This document shows positions 20,641 through 34,800 of a stretch of DNA of 64,000 bases, piece by piece. This stretch comes from Cardinalis cardinalis. Its lineage: Eukaryota > Chordata > Aves > Passeriformes > Cardinalidae. The position numbers and the translations under genes are program-made. Position 1 is the stretch's first letter, and every line of letters begins with the position of its first letter. The DNA lies in NCBI GenBank assembly GCA_014549065.1, contig JACDOX010000364.1:394869-458868 (forward strand), read 5' to 3'. Below the pieces are notes generated by a model, which ran no database searches, was not told where the DNA came from, and was given only the letters and a program-made list of their open reading frames with translations.

Positions 20641-21840
20641 ACTTCCAGCAGTGATGAGAGGAGCTGATGTGTCAGGGTCCAGCATGCCAGGCTGGCTGTA
20701 TTTCCCTCTGTTACATCACTGCAGAAACAGTTTGAGATTCAAACATGGAAAGGTNTGCACATCCCACCTGCTTTCAAACAGATAAGGTGGGCACCACTCA
20801 CCAAAAACAACTGGTGTGCAGTGGGACCAGGGAGTATTTTGCCACCNGAACAGACAACACCATAGAACAGATAATGCCACGAAGAGGATGGACACAGATA
20901 ATTCAGATTTGGTCTGCTCATGCCATTCTTCCCCAGCAGCAGCTGTCTGTGCTTCAGGCTGCCTCCTCACAGATGAAANCTCCACGGTGGGACAAACCTG
21001 GCAAGGGCAGAGCAGATGCTGGCAGGTCCAGCTCACGTGTGAGCCCTGCTGGTGCAGTGCTGGCCCCAGCAGCTCTGAGTCAGCCTCACAGCAGCTCTGA
21101 GATCCATCCCACACTGAAACAGCCTGTGCTGTCCTTGCTGCTGCTGCTGCACTTGTGACTGAGATGCACAGAAATTCAGCTTTGCTTCCTCCATGGGAGC
21201 AGCAGCTCCAGCCCTGACACAGGAAGCAGCATTTGTTCATCCTCAGCCACGTTCAGTGACGTTGACACTTCAAAAGCTGCTGCTGCACATTTTTGGAGCT
21301 CTTCCTCCATGANAAAAAAAAACTTCTGATATTTGAAAAAGGAAAAAAACCACACTAAAATTCAATGAATAAATAAGAGCACTTTCAGCTTCACTGCACA
21401 TCAAAAAGATGCAGATTGCAGCTTCCAGGCTCTTGGAAATACAGCTTTAAAAGCCAAGAGTCCTCACCGAGCCCAACATTTAGAATTGCTTTAGAAATAG
21501 GAACAACATTGTGGCCAACACCATCCCAGTTTTCCTGGCCCCAGGAAAAACACTTATGTGCCACAGGTTACATGCTCCAGAAACTGGGAAATACTGAGAC
21601 TAGGAAGGCACAAAAGGTCAATCAGATGCTGGTAAAATGTCATTTGAGCCAAAGTCTGTTACCNTTCAAAAGGAGCTTTAGGGGCAGCAGGGAGGGAGAA
21701 CCGAGCAGGGTGTGCTGAGGGGNACAGAGCCATACCCTGACTGGGGCAATGCCAATCCAAATCATCCTCCTCCACAATGGCATTTCTGAACAGCACCTCC
21801 AAACCCAGCCTGGAGCTGCACATTCCCTGTGTTACACCTG

Positions 21841-21957
21841 TGCCCAGAGCTCACAGGGATGTTGCTCTCTCCCTGTGCTGTGCCCAGAGCTCCCAGGGAT
21901 GTTGCTCTCTCCCTGTGCTGTGCCCAGAGCTCCCAGGCTCTGCCCTCTCCGTGCTGT
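21841..21957. repeat. 40-bp minisatellite, about 3 copies
   Basis: Units start TGCCCAGAGCTC at 21841, 21881 and 21921. The first two are 40 bp and nearly identical; the third is partial. It is non-coding and lies in the putative CDIP1 intron. Confidence 0.92.
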
Positions 21958-24900
21958 GCCCACTGGCACATTGTGCAGGGATGTGGCTCAGCTCCCACCA
22001 CGTGCAATCCCACCCGACAGCTCTTACCTCCAAAGGAAAGGCAGCATCAATCTCTGCTGAGCAAGCGCTATCAGTGGTTATTTCTGCCTGGTTTTTATGC
22101 AGAACAACAAAAAGATGTTTTCCATGCAAACAAGCTGAAGCTCCCCCTCAGCTTTGCCTCTTCCCATGCGCATTTGCTGCCCCCAGCCTGCACATCACCT
22201 CCCCAGAACCAGGAGGGGAGGAATAAACAGCACAGAGTGCTCCAGCCTCCTCCAGAGAGAAGGATGTCCTGGCAATCCTTGACCATGTACCCGCTCCTTT
22301 ACCCACTGCTAACCTTGGCAGTGCCTCCTCAACTCCTCATCCTGCTCTCAGCCAAGGCAGCAAGGGGGCGCATGCCTGCAACGCTCTGCAAGGCGCCGAT
22401 GGAAACAGAAACCCAAGNGAAGGACTGAAGGAAAGGTCTGTTCTTCTTCTGAGCGACTCAGCTGCGTTTTCCCAAGTGCAAGTCACTGCCAGGGAGCGCA
22501 AACTCACTGCTCAGGAACAGCCAGGCTGCTCCCAGAACAGCAGATTTCTTCCACACTTCTGCACTAAGATTTCAGCTGCAGAAAACTGCTTCTTCCAGGA
22601 GGGTCAGGCTGTTCCTTCAGTGCAGGCACAGAAAGCTCAGCTGGCAAGGCAGGCCAGCAGCTCTCCTTTAAAACAAAGGAATGCTGGAGAAGAAGGTTTA
22701 TCATCATTTGAAGCAGGTATGTCAGACAGCCAAAGCTCCCTGCTCTGCTCTCCAGTGCACGGATCTCCAGAGGAGCTTCCCCATTGCAGTTGTTTACCTG
22801 GGGACCTTGCACGAATCCTTTGGCCTTCTGTGTGCCACCATCACCCAGCAGACAAATCACCTCAGAGCAGGATCCTCGCTGCCAGCCAGGTGCTGTATCC
22901 AAAGCAAGATTTCTCAGGGCATTAAATCCAAAGCACAATCAGATAATCTCCACAGCGCAGCCCCGGCTCAGCTGTCCTTGGCCAGAGATTCAAATTACCA
23001 CATCCAGCAGCTCCTCCTCATGGGTATCAGGAAAACCAGACACAAAATCCTCCCTGCTTAAAACAAGGAGGGTTCGTCCGCTGCTCCCACAAAGGGTTAA
23101 GTGCGGGAGGAGCGCCTGCAGGACCTGCTGCCGCCTCTGGGATTCTCTCCAGTGCTGCTGCCTCCGGATGGGCTGACCAAGCGCTCTTGGCTCTTCGCAC
23201 CGGGGCTGCAGAAACAGCCTTGCCAGGACCTGCTTAACCTGAATATTTAAAGAAAAACCGGCCAAAATGAAAAGAACAAACTGGGGTGGCTCGTTCTCTG
23301 TGCTGCTGGCTCCCAGGATGTGGCACAGGGCTGCGGGAAGCATCACGNGCTGGCAAGAGCTCACGGTGACATCCAGGAGGGGCTGCAAGGGACGAGGGGT
23401 CACAACCCCACACTTCAAAACTGGACCCCAGCCCTTCCTGGGGAAAAGTTCAGGTGTATGCAGAGCACTCTGCACCACCAGGGCAGCTGAATTTGGCCCC
23501 CAANAGCCAGTTCTGTGAACATGGAGCAAGCAGGGAGCACAGTGCAGCCCCACAGGCTGCACTGTCCCACTCAGGAGCTGCTCCCTGTTCAGACCCTTCC
23601 AGCAGGTTCCTGGCTCCANGGGAGAAGACAGGCTGCAAAACACCAGGTGTGCTCATGGATGTGATTAAAGCAACATTAAAGATAAAGCTGAGCTCCTCTG
23701 CATCCTACCAATGTGCTCCAGAGAGATGAGAAAAGGAGGGTGCTGCAAGCCAAATCCCTGGGGAAGCAGAGAGCTTTTCCATGAGACTTTCACTGCAGTT
23801 CACAAAGAATCCAAGCTAACACTTGATAACATCCATGGGAAAGCATCCAGTGATAGCAGCAGCTGTTGCCTCCAGTCCTCTGTATCTACTTAATTTCCCC
23901 CCTGAGAGGATACATCCTGCATTACATCATCCCTTTGATATCTGTTAATAACGGTGATAACACAACCTGCCAGAATCTCAAGCAACTAAACCCAACATCT
24001 ACTCCAGCAGTGTGCTTTAATGTAGCATGAAACACAACTGTGCCACAAGAATAGCTGTTCATTTAANCAAGCAAACAAAAATACCCCAGCTCAAGAAGCT
24101 TAACAGCAAGCAGAAGCCTCAGGAGGTCAGGAGAAGATCCACAGCTCTTAAGCACAGTGACAGATCCGAGCTCACCTCTGACAGCAGCCCAGAACAGAGG
24201 CTTAAGGATGAGTGAGGAAGGGATCAAAGGCAGAACTGCCAGTCCCTCCCACTCCCAGCACTCATGGCTTTGGAGACTGGGCAGCCTGGAGGTTCTCCAT
24301 GGAGCACCTCAGGTCATTCCCAGGCACCAAGTATTGCTCTTCAGTTACCTACACCAAAAAGCATCTCCTGCTGTCAGCATCTGCTGCCTCCCATCTGGGG
24401 GACAGCAGCACAGAGAAGGTGAATATACAGTGAGTACCCACTATGTCTCACAGCAAACCCCAGGGTTTTATACATTCCCAACATCAAATTAAAAATATTT
24501 TATTTCTTTAAACACTCACTCTTTCATTTCTCCCTCCTTCTACAGAATTTTTTGAGAGAAAGTCAAATAGCACAGCTACATCACTGCTGAATCAGACTGA
24601 GTACATGTGTGACGTCCATTAAATGACACAGAGAGCTCCAAGGGAAGAAGAAATTAGAATCAGAGCTGATCAGCAGTTTTGCATTTCAGTTTCAGAATTA
24701 ATCAGAGCCCAAGAGCGTATTCAGAATTCCCTTGCAGATTTTGCAACACAATGAAATAATTCTGAATACACTGGTGGTGATTCCAGATCCATTTTCGAGC
24801 GCTGTACAGAACATTTGCCAGGCACTGATGTTTCCTCACCCGAGGAGAGCAGCAGCAGCCACTGTAGCACTGCTCCAGTCTCCAGCAGGAGCATTGCCCA

Positions 24901-27900
24901 TGCTCACAGATCCCCCTGCCTCGGTGCCAGAGAAGCTGCTGACACTCAGATTTAACTGGTACAATGTCACCTTGCACTTTTTCTGAGGACTAGTGTGAAG
25001 TGCTCTGTGTCACTCGGTTTTATGTAAGGCCAAGGCTCACCCTTTGCAAAGGAGAGGGGTCTGGGGTTCAGCAGGATCATGTGTGTAAGGTCTGAGATGT
25101 CTCCTGAGGCCCAGCAAGGAGCAGCCACACACATCCCAAGATGTGCACTGGAGGAACTCTTCCATGCTGAGGCCATTCCTGTTACCACACTCACTTCCTT
25201 GCTCCCACNGAACTTCCCAGTTCAGACTGGGACCTCTCCCAGGGCCACCAGCATGGGGCTGGATTGTCCCTTGGCACTTGGACAGGAGGAGGGCACCTGG
25301 CACTGCCCTGCTCCCAAGCCCAACTCATTTGGGCTGCTCAAAGATGGATGACAATGTCCCAGAGGGGAAAACCCTTGGATTAATCAACAGCCCCTGAGTG
25401 TGCCCAGTGCTGGGCACCCCCAGGTGACACAGAGCTCCTGCCATCCCCAGTTCTTCCTCCAGTTCCCACCTGACCTGGCTAGTCCAGTAAAGTGATTTTC
25501 ACTCCTCCACGACTGTGGTTTCAATTTACAGCACCACTTCCTGCCAACTCCTTCATAACCCCTTCCCCAAAGCTCCTACTGAAAATCTAGGACAGAGCTG
25601 GACTCCAAGCAGCCCAAACAGACAGAACACCCCGCCCCAGGTCCCTGCTCTGGGCTCTTCCAAGCCCTGTCTCTGTCACAGAACACCTCACTGCCTCTGG
25701 TCAGGGGTTTGGAGCAGTCCTGAGGCAGGGTCACTGCTCNCCCAGCACAGGATGGGACAGGGGAGATTCAAGCCCATAATAGCAGGATGCCCTCAGGGCA
25801 GGTAAACAGCTCAGCTGCTCAAATCCTCTCCTGAGCCTGAGGAAGGCAGAGCAGCTGCCACGGTTACGACACCAAACCGGCTGGGAACTGTTTTCGCTCA
25901 CATCAGAGCAGCTCAGCAGGCAGCTCCAAACTGAGCTCCCACCACGCTAAACCATCCTGAATCATGGCAAGGAGAGTCTGAAAGGCTCAATTAACACCCC
26001 CTGTGGCAGCCACCAACTCTGGGGGAAACCTCTGCTCCCAAAACACAAATATGGCCCAGATGACACCTCTGTGGAAGGCCTGCAACAGGCCCAGGGAANG
26101 AGCTGATATTTAACAGCAGGAAAGGGTCTCTAGTCCCTGCTTGCTCAAAGCCTACGTGAAGGTTTTGGAGGAGCTGAGTGGTCCCAGCAGTGCAGGTGGG
26201 AAGGACAAGCTGAGGCTTCAGCACAGGCCCAGCCTCCTGTGAGCACTTCCTGACACAGCACAAAGCAGAATAAAGGCATTTAGTTAATTAGGAGACAAAC
26301 CAAAGATGCCTCTAAGAAAAGGGCAGCATGCACACACCAGCAGCAGCTTTTTATCCAGTGCTCAGCTAAAAACACAAGCCCAGCAGAGTGGGCAGCAGCC
26401 AAAATCCCATCTCCACTGCACTCCTCTGCTCCATATTCCAGGCTTTATCCTCCCCTCCTGCCATGAGCTGGGTGACTGGCACCCCTGAGGACCTCAAAAG
26501 CATCCCAGCTTGGAGTCACTGCAGCCNGGGCACAGCTTTGGCTCTAGTCCATCATTTCCTCCCAAGCTGGAGCTGCACTNAATCCCATGGGTTCCCTTCC
26601 CTCCTTTTAAAAGAAAATGCTTTAAAATTAAATGCTTTAAAAGGAAATGCTTCTCATTTGAAGAAATAATCAATAAAACCTAACAGGCTGCTTTTCATTC
26701 ATCCCCAGCCAGAAATGTAATCTCCTGTTAACAGCACAGCCCTGAACACATCATTTATCTGCAGCGGGTACCAGCACGCACAGATTTTACAGCTGGAGAG
26801 AGTGGGGCTGCCTGCATCACAACCACTAATTTATTCTCAGAAAGGCTAATTTAATCTGGCAGGGAATGTTCTCAAAGCCTCCTCACACAGAGCAGCTTTT
26901 CTCTTGGTTGGCTTAACAACAATACAGCATATCCAAAAACGTGGAGGGATGCTAAGGAAGAACACTGCCCCTGTGTTTGGAGCCCTCTAGTCTGAGAAAT
27001 TTCTCTTGGTAACTACAGGCTTTGAGAAAACATAGAGTCCCTCTGGTTTTCCAAAAAGCCAACTGTATTTTCAAGGCAAATATAGAACAGTTTAGGCTAT
27101 TTCTCCCTCACAACTGTGGCTTGACAGAAAGAGCTCTTAATAAAACTAAACCCCAGCAAAGGTTGTCCAGTATTAGACAACTCATTCANTTCCAACTGCA
27201 CACCAAGAGCAGCAGCCAGCACACGGGGCCTGGGGGTGCTCCCTGCCACAGCAGGGGACTTCCCCCAGCCCACACTACAGAGGAATAAACTTCAGAACAA
27301 ATCCAAAAGCNTTTTGTTTAAAAAGGCTGGGTAACTGCACCATGAAGTGTTTCAGAGAGAGCATCCTTCAGCTTCTAACCTCTGCCATCTGCAGGGGGGC
27401 AATAAATAAACCATCAGAAAGGTTTTTTTTCATTGTTTTTACATTCTANGTGGTATTTTCCCTTTAGTTGTCACAGTACACACAGGCTGAGCCACCTGAC
27501 CCTCTACGGACGTGGCACCATGTGCTGGTCCTCACCTGGATCTACCCCTTGCCCAGGAGATCACTGGAGAGCCAAGCACAGCTCCTTGGAGTCACAGGGG
27601 CTACACCAAGGCAGGTTTAAGCTATAGAATAGACAGAGCTGGGGCAATCTAACCCTCCATGCTCAGGATTGTCCCTACCATCCTGCTGGGAAAGAAAAGC
27701 TGCTGCTGTGCAAGCCTGGATCGTGTCTGAGAGGGCTCCTTTGCTACAAGGGCAAAAACGTGCCCCAGATGATGTCCAACAATTTAAGAGGATTCAGTAA
27801 TGTGGGAAAAAGGCAAAAATCAGAGGGAAGCAGAGCATTTATGCAGGCCACAGAAGAAATAGAGAAGAAAACAACACAACACTCGCCTTGTTCCTATCTG

Positions 27901-28746
27901 TCAGGAATTGCTGTCCCAAGAATAGCCTATTCAGAAACCAGGAAACTCAGAGAGCAGCAGGGAAGGGCTGAGTCATGGCCATTTGGAAAAAAAGAAACAA
28001 CCCACAACAAACCAACCCAAAAGGGAAGGAGAAAAACCATGGGACAGCAGCTGTTCTGGGTCTTGGAGATATGAGCAAGTCAATCCAGAACATATTAGTC
28101 AATCTTTATTTTCAAAAGCTCTGCAAACAAATGGCACTGCCATTAAATTCATCTGACACTCCCTCTGCTTGTGGGAAGCAAATTGTGTACCAGGAAAAGT
28201 TGTTGGTGCTTCCCAGCACCAGCCCCTGGCTGCCAGGACACAAATTGCTCCCAGTTTGTGCCCTGAGNTTTGTTTCTCTGCAGCATTAGCATCCAAAGAT
28301 TTCCAGGCTGGGCAAGTGCTCTCCCTTTGGAAAAGCACATCCATCTCAGGGATGCCATTAGCAGAGGGTGAGCAGCCACTTCCCTTCCCCACAGTGGAAG
28401 GGCACGAGGTAAAACACACTTGGATGGGCTTCCCACAACTCTGTGAACAGAGGAGCCAAAGCCAAGTGCTCCCATCTCACATCCAGCCTCAGCTCAGCCT
28501 GTCTGGCCCCCAGCTAAACTCTTCCCACATGATAATCTTTGTTCTGTGACCNAAATCAAATCAATTGTACAATAATTCTCCCCAGGACAGTAATCTTGTT
28601 CNCTCACCCATCATCTGAGAGATTACACCTGCTCTCCAGCTGTGGGGCTCTGGGAGGAAGAGATTTCTGAGCCATGAGGGGCTTATTTTTCATACAATTC
28701 CTTGATGATCCCTCACAAATCAGGGAAGGGGGGGGTGTCTATCTAT

Positions 28747-29090
28747 TGTAACATGGCATCCCCAAAGGNGTAATAATTAGCATTGACTCCATGNTTCTCA
28801 GAAGGCTGATCAATCTCTTTATTTCACTATTCTTATTAAGAAACNCATCGCCCTTCCAGACAGTCATCGCCCTTCCAGACAGGTGGACCCAACTGGTCCT
28901 TGAATCCAAACACCATCACCATTGGCCAATTAAGAAATCACTCTTTGATAAATAAATCTCCATGACACATTCCACATGTTCACAACAACAGGTGCAGCAA
29001 GTGAAGATAAGAATTGTTTCTCATTCTTTTCTCTGATCTTCTCACAGCCTTCNCCAGGACAATGCCTGGGAAAGTTGTGTTGCTGCCACA
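28747..29090 (-). mobile_element. Solo LTR of an endogenous retrovirus, reverse orientation
   Basis: The 344 bp element has TG..CA ends on both strands (starts TGTAACATGG, ends GCTGCCACA). A minus-strand AATAAA at 28823-28818 is followed by the CATGGAGTCA motif shared with the 3' end of the LTR at 16.5 kb. It contains an internal direct repeat (TCGCCCTTCCAGACAG, near 28848 and 28867). The flanks TCTAT and TCTGT differ at one base, so the target duplication is imperfect or the edge is off by a base. No retroviral genes adjoin it. Confidence 0.75.
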
Positions 29091-29865
29091 TCTGTCTTTT
29101 CAAGCAAACAGCTGTGCTTGAAAACACATGTGGAAAACACCTTTTAATTCATTTTCTCCTGCCCTGTGGGGTACTGCCAGATTGAAGTTGCAAAGGTAGG
29201 AAGTGGGAAGCCCCTCAGAGCTGCTGCCTGTGGGGAACGGATCCCCAGAGGACAAAGCCTGCTGTCCCCAGCCTGTGGCAGATCACCTGTGCCCAGGTGT
29301 AACTGCTCACCTCTTCCCAGCTCTGGGAATGGCTGGGAAAACCACAAGCCCTTCACATGAAGAGCCAACCCTGACACAAACTCCAGAACGACAGCTCAAG
29401 GAAACTGTCCCAAAGCAAACAGGCTCTCATGGCTNCAACTGTGAGTGAAATTCATTTCTTTGCAAAATGCAAGGAGCAAAGAAAGATGAAACACAGCTAC
29501 AGCATGGGCTGATGTGCATGAATCACAGTGACATGTGATGGAATTTAGGATTGTAAGACAGGATGCAGGATGGAACAGTAAATGTGTAAGCTTAAAGCAG
29601 AATACTTCTCCCAAGAACATCTTTCAAAAGTGTTAATAGGGAGCCAGGCTGTTAGTGCAAGGTAGGCAAGATTTTCCTTCTAANTGCAGAGACTGAGTAT
29701 CAAAGAAGGTTCAGGAAAACACACAGGAGAGACAGTTCAGGGCAGTGGGACCCCCACCTCAGCACAAATGCTTTATCCTAACGATATCTCAGGTTTTAGC
29801 TTTTATATTTTTCAGATTCTGCACTGCTTTAGTGTTGTACTTCTGAACTTCATATAAGGGGTTAG

Positions 29866-30235
29866 TGAGCTCTCTTCACAGAGCAGGGAGACAAAACATT
29901 TCCTCCTCCAGCTGGGGACCCAAGGACAAATGATCCAAATCTCAGCNCAAGAGCACAAANACNNTGGGCTGGAGAGAGAAGAACAAGGAGGATGGGACTG
30001 CAGGGGCTAAAGCTGGAATGGGACAATGAACTGCAAGNTGCAAATGGAGCAGANCTGATCCNAGGGAGAGACCCCATGACCAGTTGTGCATTTTGGGGCC
30101 ATTTTGGTTCACCTTGGGTGCAGCCCTGGCTGGGCTCTTGTGCTGCCCAAAGTGGGTCCATTGAGGCCTCCTAATTAATCCCTACTTTATTCTTTAGCTC
30201 TGTCCAGCCTCTGTTCTAGGGCAGCCTGCACAAGA
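29866..30235 (-). mobile_element. Endogenous retroviral fragment (probable)
   Basis: The compact GC-moderate block from TGAGCTCTCTTCAC to about GGGCAGCC differs from its flanks and resembles LTR-type repeats known from songbirds, read on the minus strand. A minus-strand AATAAA is near 30186-30191. At least seven Ns fall in about 120 bp (29946-30062), as expected where reads from many copies collapse. No open viral gene is present. Boundaries and class are inferred. Confidence 0.5.
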
Positions 30236-33200
30236 AGGCTAAAAATCTAAAATCTATAGGAGAACCAGGTAATATTCCATTTTCATATGTATAAAGGAGG
30301 CAAAGGATAGAACTATTACTAATGCACAGTAATCACAGTAAAAATGAAATATATTACTTAATTTGCACAGAAAGCCCCAGATCAGCTCTTCATTTTCTGA
30401 TGATCTCAGGTCCCATCATGCCAAGTGGTACAAAGTCAAACATGCACTGCCAGCAGCTGCTCTGCACAGTTCCTAAGATGTTAATCCCATTGCCACCTTT
30501 TGAGGCTATTTCTTTTATTTTCTTACCTCAATGTAGGCCTGCTAAGAGAGCTCAGATTAAAGACAGCTGCACTGAAGTGCCCCACGTGGAGATGTGCAGC
30601 ATGCAGCACTTTGCTCCTGCCTCCATCCTCCACCCAGACCACCGACCAGAACAGGGCTGCTCTCAAACAGCATTTCTCACCACCACAAACACACAAATTT
30701 AAGACTGAAGCCACANAGCAGCTCAGAACTAAGGGGCCCAAAGCAAAACTGTAACAGCNGCCAAGAGTCTCCCTGAGAGTTCCACACCAAAAATAAAATC
30801 TGAGCTCCCCTTGCCTCAGAGACTTTATTCTGTTGAGAAAATTGATTGTGGTTTCCTATGGCAGCTGCTCCAATTGCATTCCCTTTGATCAGAGGAGGAG
30901 ACAGGTCCTATGCAGAGCATGTAAAGATCTGGCACTGCTCATGAAAGTGGCACTGCTCCTCTCCAGCTGTGAGATGCATACCCAGTGCTGTTTGGGAACA
31001 GCAGGAAAACAGCAAGTGAACAGCACATCCCAAGGCAGAAGTTGCTCGTTGTGTGCTTTTTGAAGGAAAAAGTGTACACAGAGCTCTGTGTTTGCNCACT
31101 TGTGTGCTCAGGTGCCTTGCTCTGAAACCTTCAGGAGAGTTGATTGGCTCCAGGCTGGAGCCCTTTGCCTGCATAAGAGCTGCAAAATCAGGTCCTGGAA
31201 GCAAAACCAACCAAAAACCTCCAGTGTCCTGCAGAACTACTAAAGTTCCCACNACAAACCATTCCTGTTCTTGTATCAGGGAAAAGGGAAGAGTAGAGCA
31301 CANTTCAAGTCCTTTTGGGACATCACTGACTGCTGCTAAGAGCCACCAGGCATATCAGCATCTATTTGCTGTTTCCTGACTCTCCTGCCCACCCTGTGCT
31401 CAGCACCTTTGCACAGCCCCCTCTGGGAGAACACCTTCTGAGAAGCTGGCACACCTGTCTAGAAGCTCAGCTATATGCAGTCCTGCTGCCTTTGTCATTA
31501 TTTTAATCTCCTTATTGTGCAAATGCTATTTATTGCCTCTCTGGCTCACCTGGCAGCCACCAGCCTTTCCTGGAAAGGTACAGGAAAACTGTCACATGGT
31601 ANAGAGCCTTGCTAATAGTGGCAGGAGTGAAGCACCAGCCCCACTGCAGATCCCACAAAACTCACTAGTAAAAGAAAAAAAGGTTCTTTCAATCCAAGAT
31701 AGTCTCTCCTGATTAAAGCAATCATAAGAAATCACATATAGGGCTTACAATGTAGCACAAACAGACACAGAACTTTGAATTTCATACTTCTCTTTACCCA
31801 CAAGCAGAAAATAAGTCTTGGATCAGAGCAGATACTAACAAGTTTGTGTATTTCCTTCCAAAACCACTCATCCTTATACTGGAAGATCAACACCATCCTT
31901 TAAACACATGCATTTATCTGCTAAATTCACATCTAAAAGGGAAAAAATATATTCTTTTACCTAATAAAATTACTTTCATCCCTTCTTTGGCTGTGTTAGC
32001 GAGTAAGACTGGCAGTGGCAACAGGTCTGCAGGTGCCATTGTCATGACAAGGACCCAAATTCCCCCCAAAACATACAGATGTTGTGGACAGGCTTTATTC
32101 TGGGCCCTGCCTGAGCATCCCTCAGCTACAGGAGCCCCTTAGCTGTGCCCCCAGGACGTGTTTGCCCCCCGTGCTCCATCCAGAAGGAAAGCAGTGCCCA
32201 TTGTGGCTTCCCAGGCACAGAAAGAGCTGATTTGGAAGCTTCACAGACATGCTCATAAACCAACACCAGGTGCTGAGGGAGACACTCTCCCTCCCTTGGT
32301 AACTGCAGCTGAGACAGAGCAGAGCAGGAACACATGGAAATGTGTTTCAGAACTGAATTTGAGGTGCAAGACCCATCGAGGGAACACAAGAAGCTCAGCA
32401 TGGTCTTCCATCTTATTAGGAAGGGTTCTGAAATCAGAGAAGCTCCCTCAGTGTGACCTGTCCCTGTCACACCTGTGGCAGGAACACACACATCCCATTC
32501 CCAGCACCANCCTGAGCACACACAGCCACCACAGCTGGGCAGGACTGACCACATTTGCTCCACTTGGCACTGCTCAGGGACATCTGGGGACACTGCNCCA
32601 GCCCCCTGCCCTTGTCACAGCCATGAAGTCACCACCTGCCTGCCTCCAAGCAGGAATTAGCTCCTCACATAACACCTGAGGAGAACAGAGCAGGTACATG
32701 GCTGAACATTTCCAGGGATTTCCTGGGGCTCATCGTGTCACCACAACATTGAGGCAGAGAAGCCTTTGGGAGAGGGGAGTTTGCAGCCTGTGCTTCCACA
32801 CGAGTTTGTGNAGCTCCTGAACATGAATTACGTACTGTGGTTACACACCATGCTATGTCTGTGTAATACTCACTGTAGTTTTCCCTGCTGCCTACTCTGG
32901 TCACACTCTGAAAGCAGCAGNGCCCCTGCTGAAATTAAAGCCCCATTTTAAGTACTTTGAGTAAAGGGAACAAACAGGAGGCTCTTGAGCATATTCACAA
33001 AGAGTTTCTCAGAGTTCTACACTCAGCCCAAACCCAGGAGAATTATAATTTAAAACATTGCNACTTAAAACCATTGTGCCTGACCTCATCTCTACCACCT
33101 GGTATTTTAGGCTCAGCTTAGANCTGACAGCTGCCAGTCCCCTCCCCAGTTCTCACTGGTGCAAGGAGACCACCTCAGAGCAGCTTTTCCTCTGGCCAAG

Positions 33201-33763
33201 GGGCACAAACCTACATTTGCAGGGACCTGGAGAAGTTTAACCTTGAGCATGGCTCATGTGCAGGATGCAGAGGACACTGGCATGGCAGNGTCCATCCCAG
33301 CCTGCAGGTGCCCACTCCTCTACACAGCCCTGGAGCTCTCCCCAGGATCCCAACCTCATTCCTCTGTTTAGCAGCAACCACTACCACCCCCTGTGCTTTT
33401 CCTAAAGCAACCAAACACTGCCTTACAGCTGCTACCCTCTGCCTCTCCAGTCCCCTTGGGAGGGAAAACCCAGATCTCACCATTTTAATGGTTAAAACCC
33501 CCACAACTGCACAATAATGTTTATGCCCTGGCNTTTGTTGCTGTGCCACACTATGCCTTAACTGAAGGAGCTCTCTTCATTTCACACTGCCAATATCATC
33601 CTCACCATCATAATTTCTCTTCCTGCTTGTCAAGACACCTCAGCTTCTTTTGGCTCCTCNAAAATGGGCTCATCGTTCCTGACCACTGGGCGAGCTAGTC
33701 AGTCAGAGCAGGGCTAACTGGAAACACACACAGTGGTTCCTAGGCCTGCTTCCCTGCTCTCCC

Positions 33764-33870
33764 GGGATGTGTCCGGATCACATNTGCTCCTCTCTCAGCA
33801 GGGTATGTCTGGATCACATTTGCTCTTCTCTCCCGGGATGTGTCCGGATCACATTTGCTCCTTTCTCAGC
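33764..33870. repeat. 35-bp minisatellite, 3 copies
   Basis: Three units of the form GGGATGTGTCCGGATCACAT..TGCTCCTCTCTCAGC start at 33764, 33801 and 33835. They border the CpG island that follows. Confidence 0.93.
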
Positions 33871-33879
33871 GGTGCCGTC

Positions 33880-34800
33880 CCTGCAGCCCCCGCCGTTCTC
33901 AGCTCACGACCTCGGCCGGGCAGCAGCGCTCGCCTTACACCGGGAAGTCTTTTCCCAAGTACGCGACCTCGCTTTCCACCCGATTAAATTTCATCCCAAC
34001 CCTCCCGTCCCAGCNCTTCCCGGCAGTGCTGAGGGCACAGAGCCGGAGCTCTGTAAGATTTTACAGCACCCTGCGACATTGGTCAGCGGTAAAGGCCCGT
34101 GCGAGGCCAGGGCTGCCTCCCGCTGCTCTCCGGGCCCACGGCCCCATCCAGCCGGACCTCCCCGGCCCCAGCGAACGCTGCAGCCACGGCCGAGCACCGA
34201 NCCCTTCCCTCGGCCTGCTTCCCCCTCACAGAGTTAAGCAGGGCTTCATTTCCATCCCTTTTCTTCCCAAGAGCGTAGTGCCCGTCTTCTCCCGCCTGCG
34301 TCCCCACCTGCGCTCAGTACCCCCGCAGTGCCGAGTGTCCCCCCGTGCTCGGTATCCCCCCTCCGCTTCTCGGTGTCCCCCCCCATGCCTGGTGTTCCCC
34401 CCGGTGCTCGGTGTCACCCCCGGTTCTCGGTGTCACCCTCCGGTGTGTCCAGCCGCCCCGCTGCCGGGCAGCCGCCGCGGCCTGTCTGGGGCTGAGGGGG
34501 CGCGAGGCGCCTTCCCGCCGCAGCCCCCCGGGTCNNNNNNNNNNNNNNNNNNNNNNNNNNNNNNNNNNNNNNNNNNNNNNNNNNNNNNNNNNNNNNNNNN
34601 NNNNNNNNNNNNNNNNNNNNNNNNNNNNNNNNNNNNNNNNNNNNNNNNNNNNNNNNNNNNNNNNNNNNNNNNNNNNNNNNNNNNNNNNNNNNNNNNNNNN
34701 NNNNNNNNNNNNNNNNNNNNNNGGGGCGGGCCTGGGCCGCGCTGGGCCAGCCGGGGGCCGGGCCGAGCCTGCCGCGCTGGGCAGCTCCGGGGAGCCGCGG
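33880..34800 (-). promoter_or_regulatory. CpG island, likely CDIP1 promoter, with assembly gap
   Basis: A GC- and CpG-rich stretch is interrupted by 188 Ns at 34535-34722. It is the only island between the CDIP1 coding exons and UBALD1, so it most likely drives CDIP1 leftward; it could also serve a rightward gene. The C-rich repeats near 34320-34440 (GGTGTCCCCCC-like) and the gap suggest a hard-to-sequence core. No coding frame here has homology I recognise. Confidence 0.5.
34535..34722. other. Assembly gap (188 N)
   Basis: A run of Ns between GC-rich flanks. Its true length is unknown. Frames drawn across it are artefacts. Confidence 0.99.

Larger units (their letters stand above)
17160..33700 (-). 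other. CDIP1: Probable long 5'UTR intron of CDIP1
   Basis: Between the acceptor next to the CDIP1 start codon and the CpG island near 34 kb I find no convincing coding exon on either strand. The stretch holds a CR1 copy (20.3 kb), a minisatellite (21.8 kb), an LTR (28.7 kb) and an ERV fragment (29.9 kb). Otherwise it is unannotated, AT-moderate DNA. Human CDIP1 also has its promoter far upstream of its first coding exon, which supports reading this as one intron. A noncoding exon could be hidden anywhere here. Confidence 0.45.

Noticed and set aside
23040..23250. Possible alternative CDIP1 leader exon near 23.1 kb
   Set aside because: Somewhat GC-richer with a few donor-like sites, but no CpG island, promoter motif or phase evidence.
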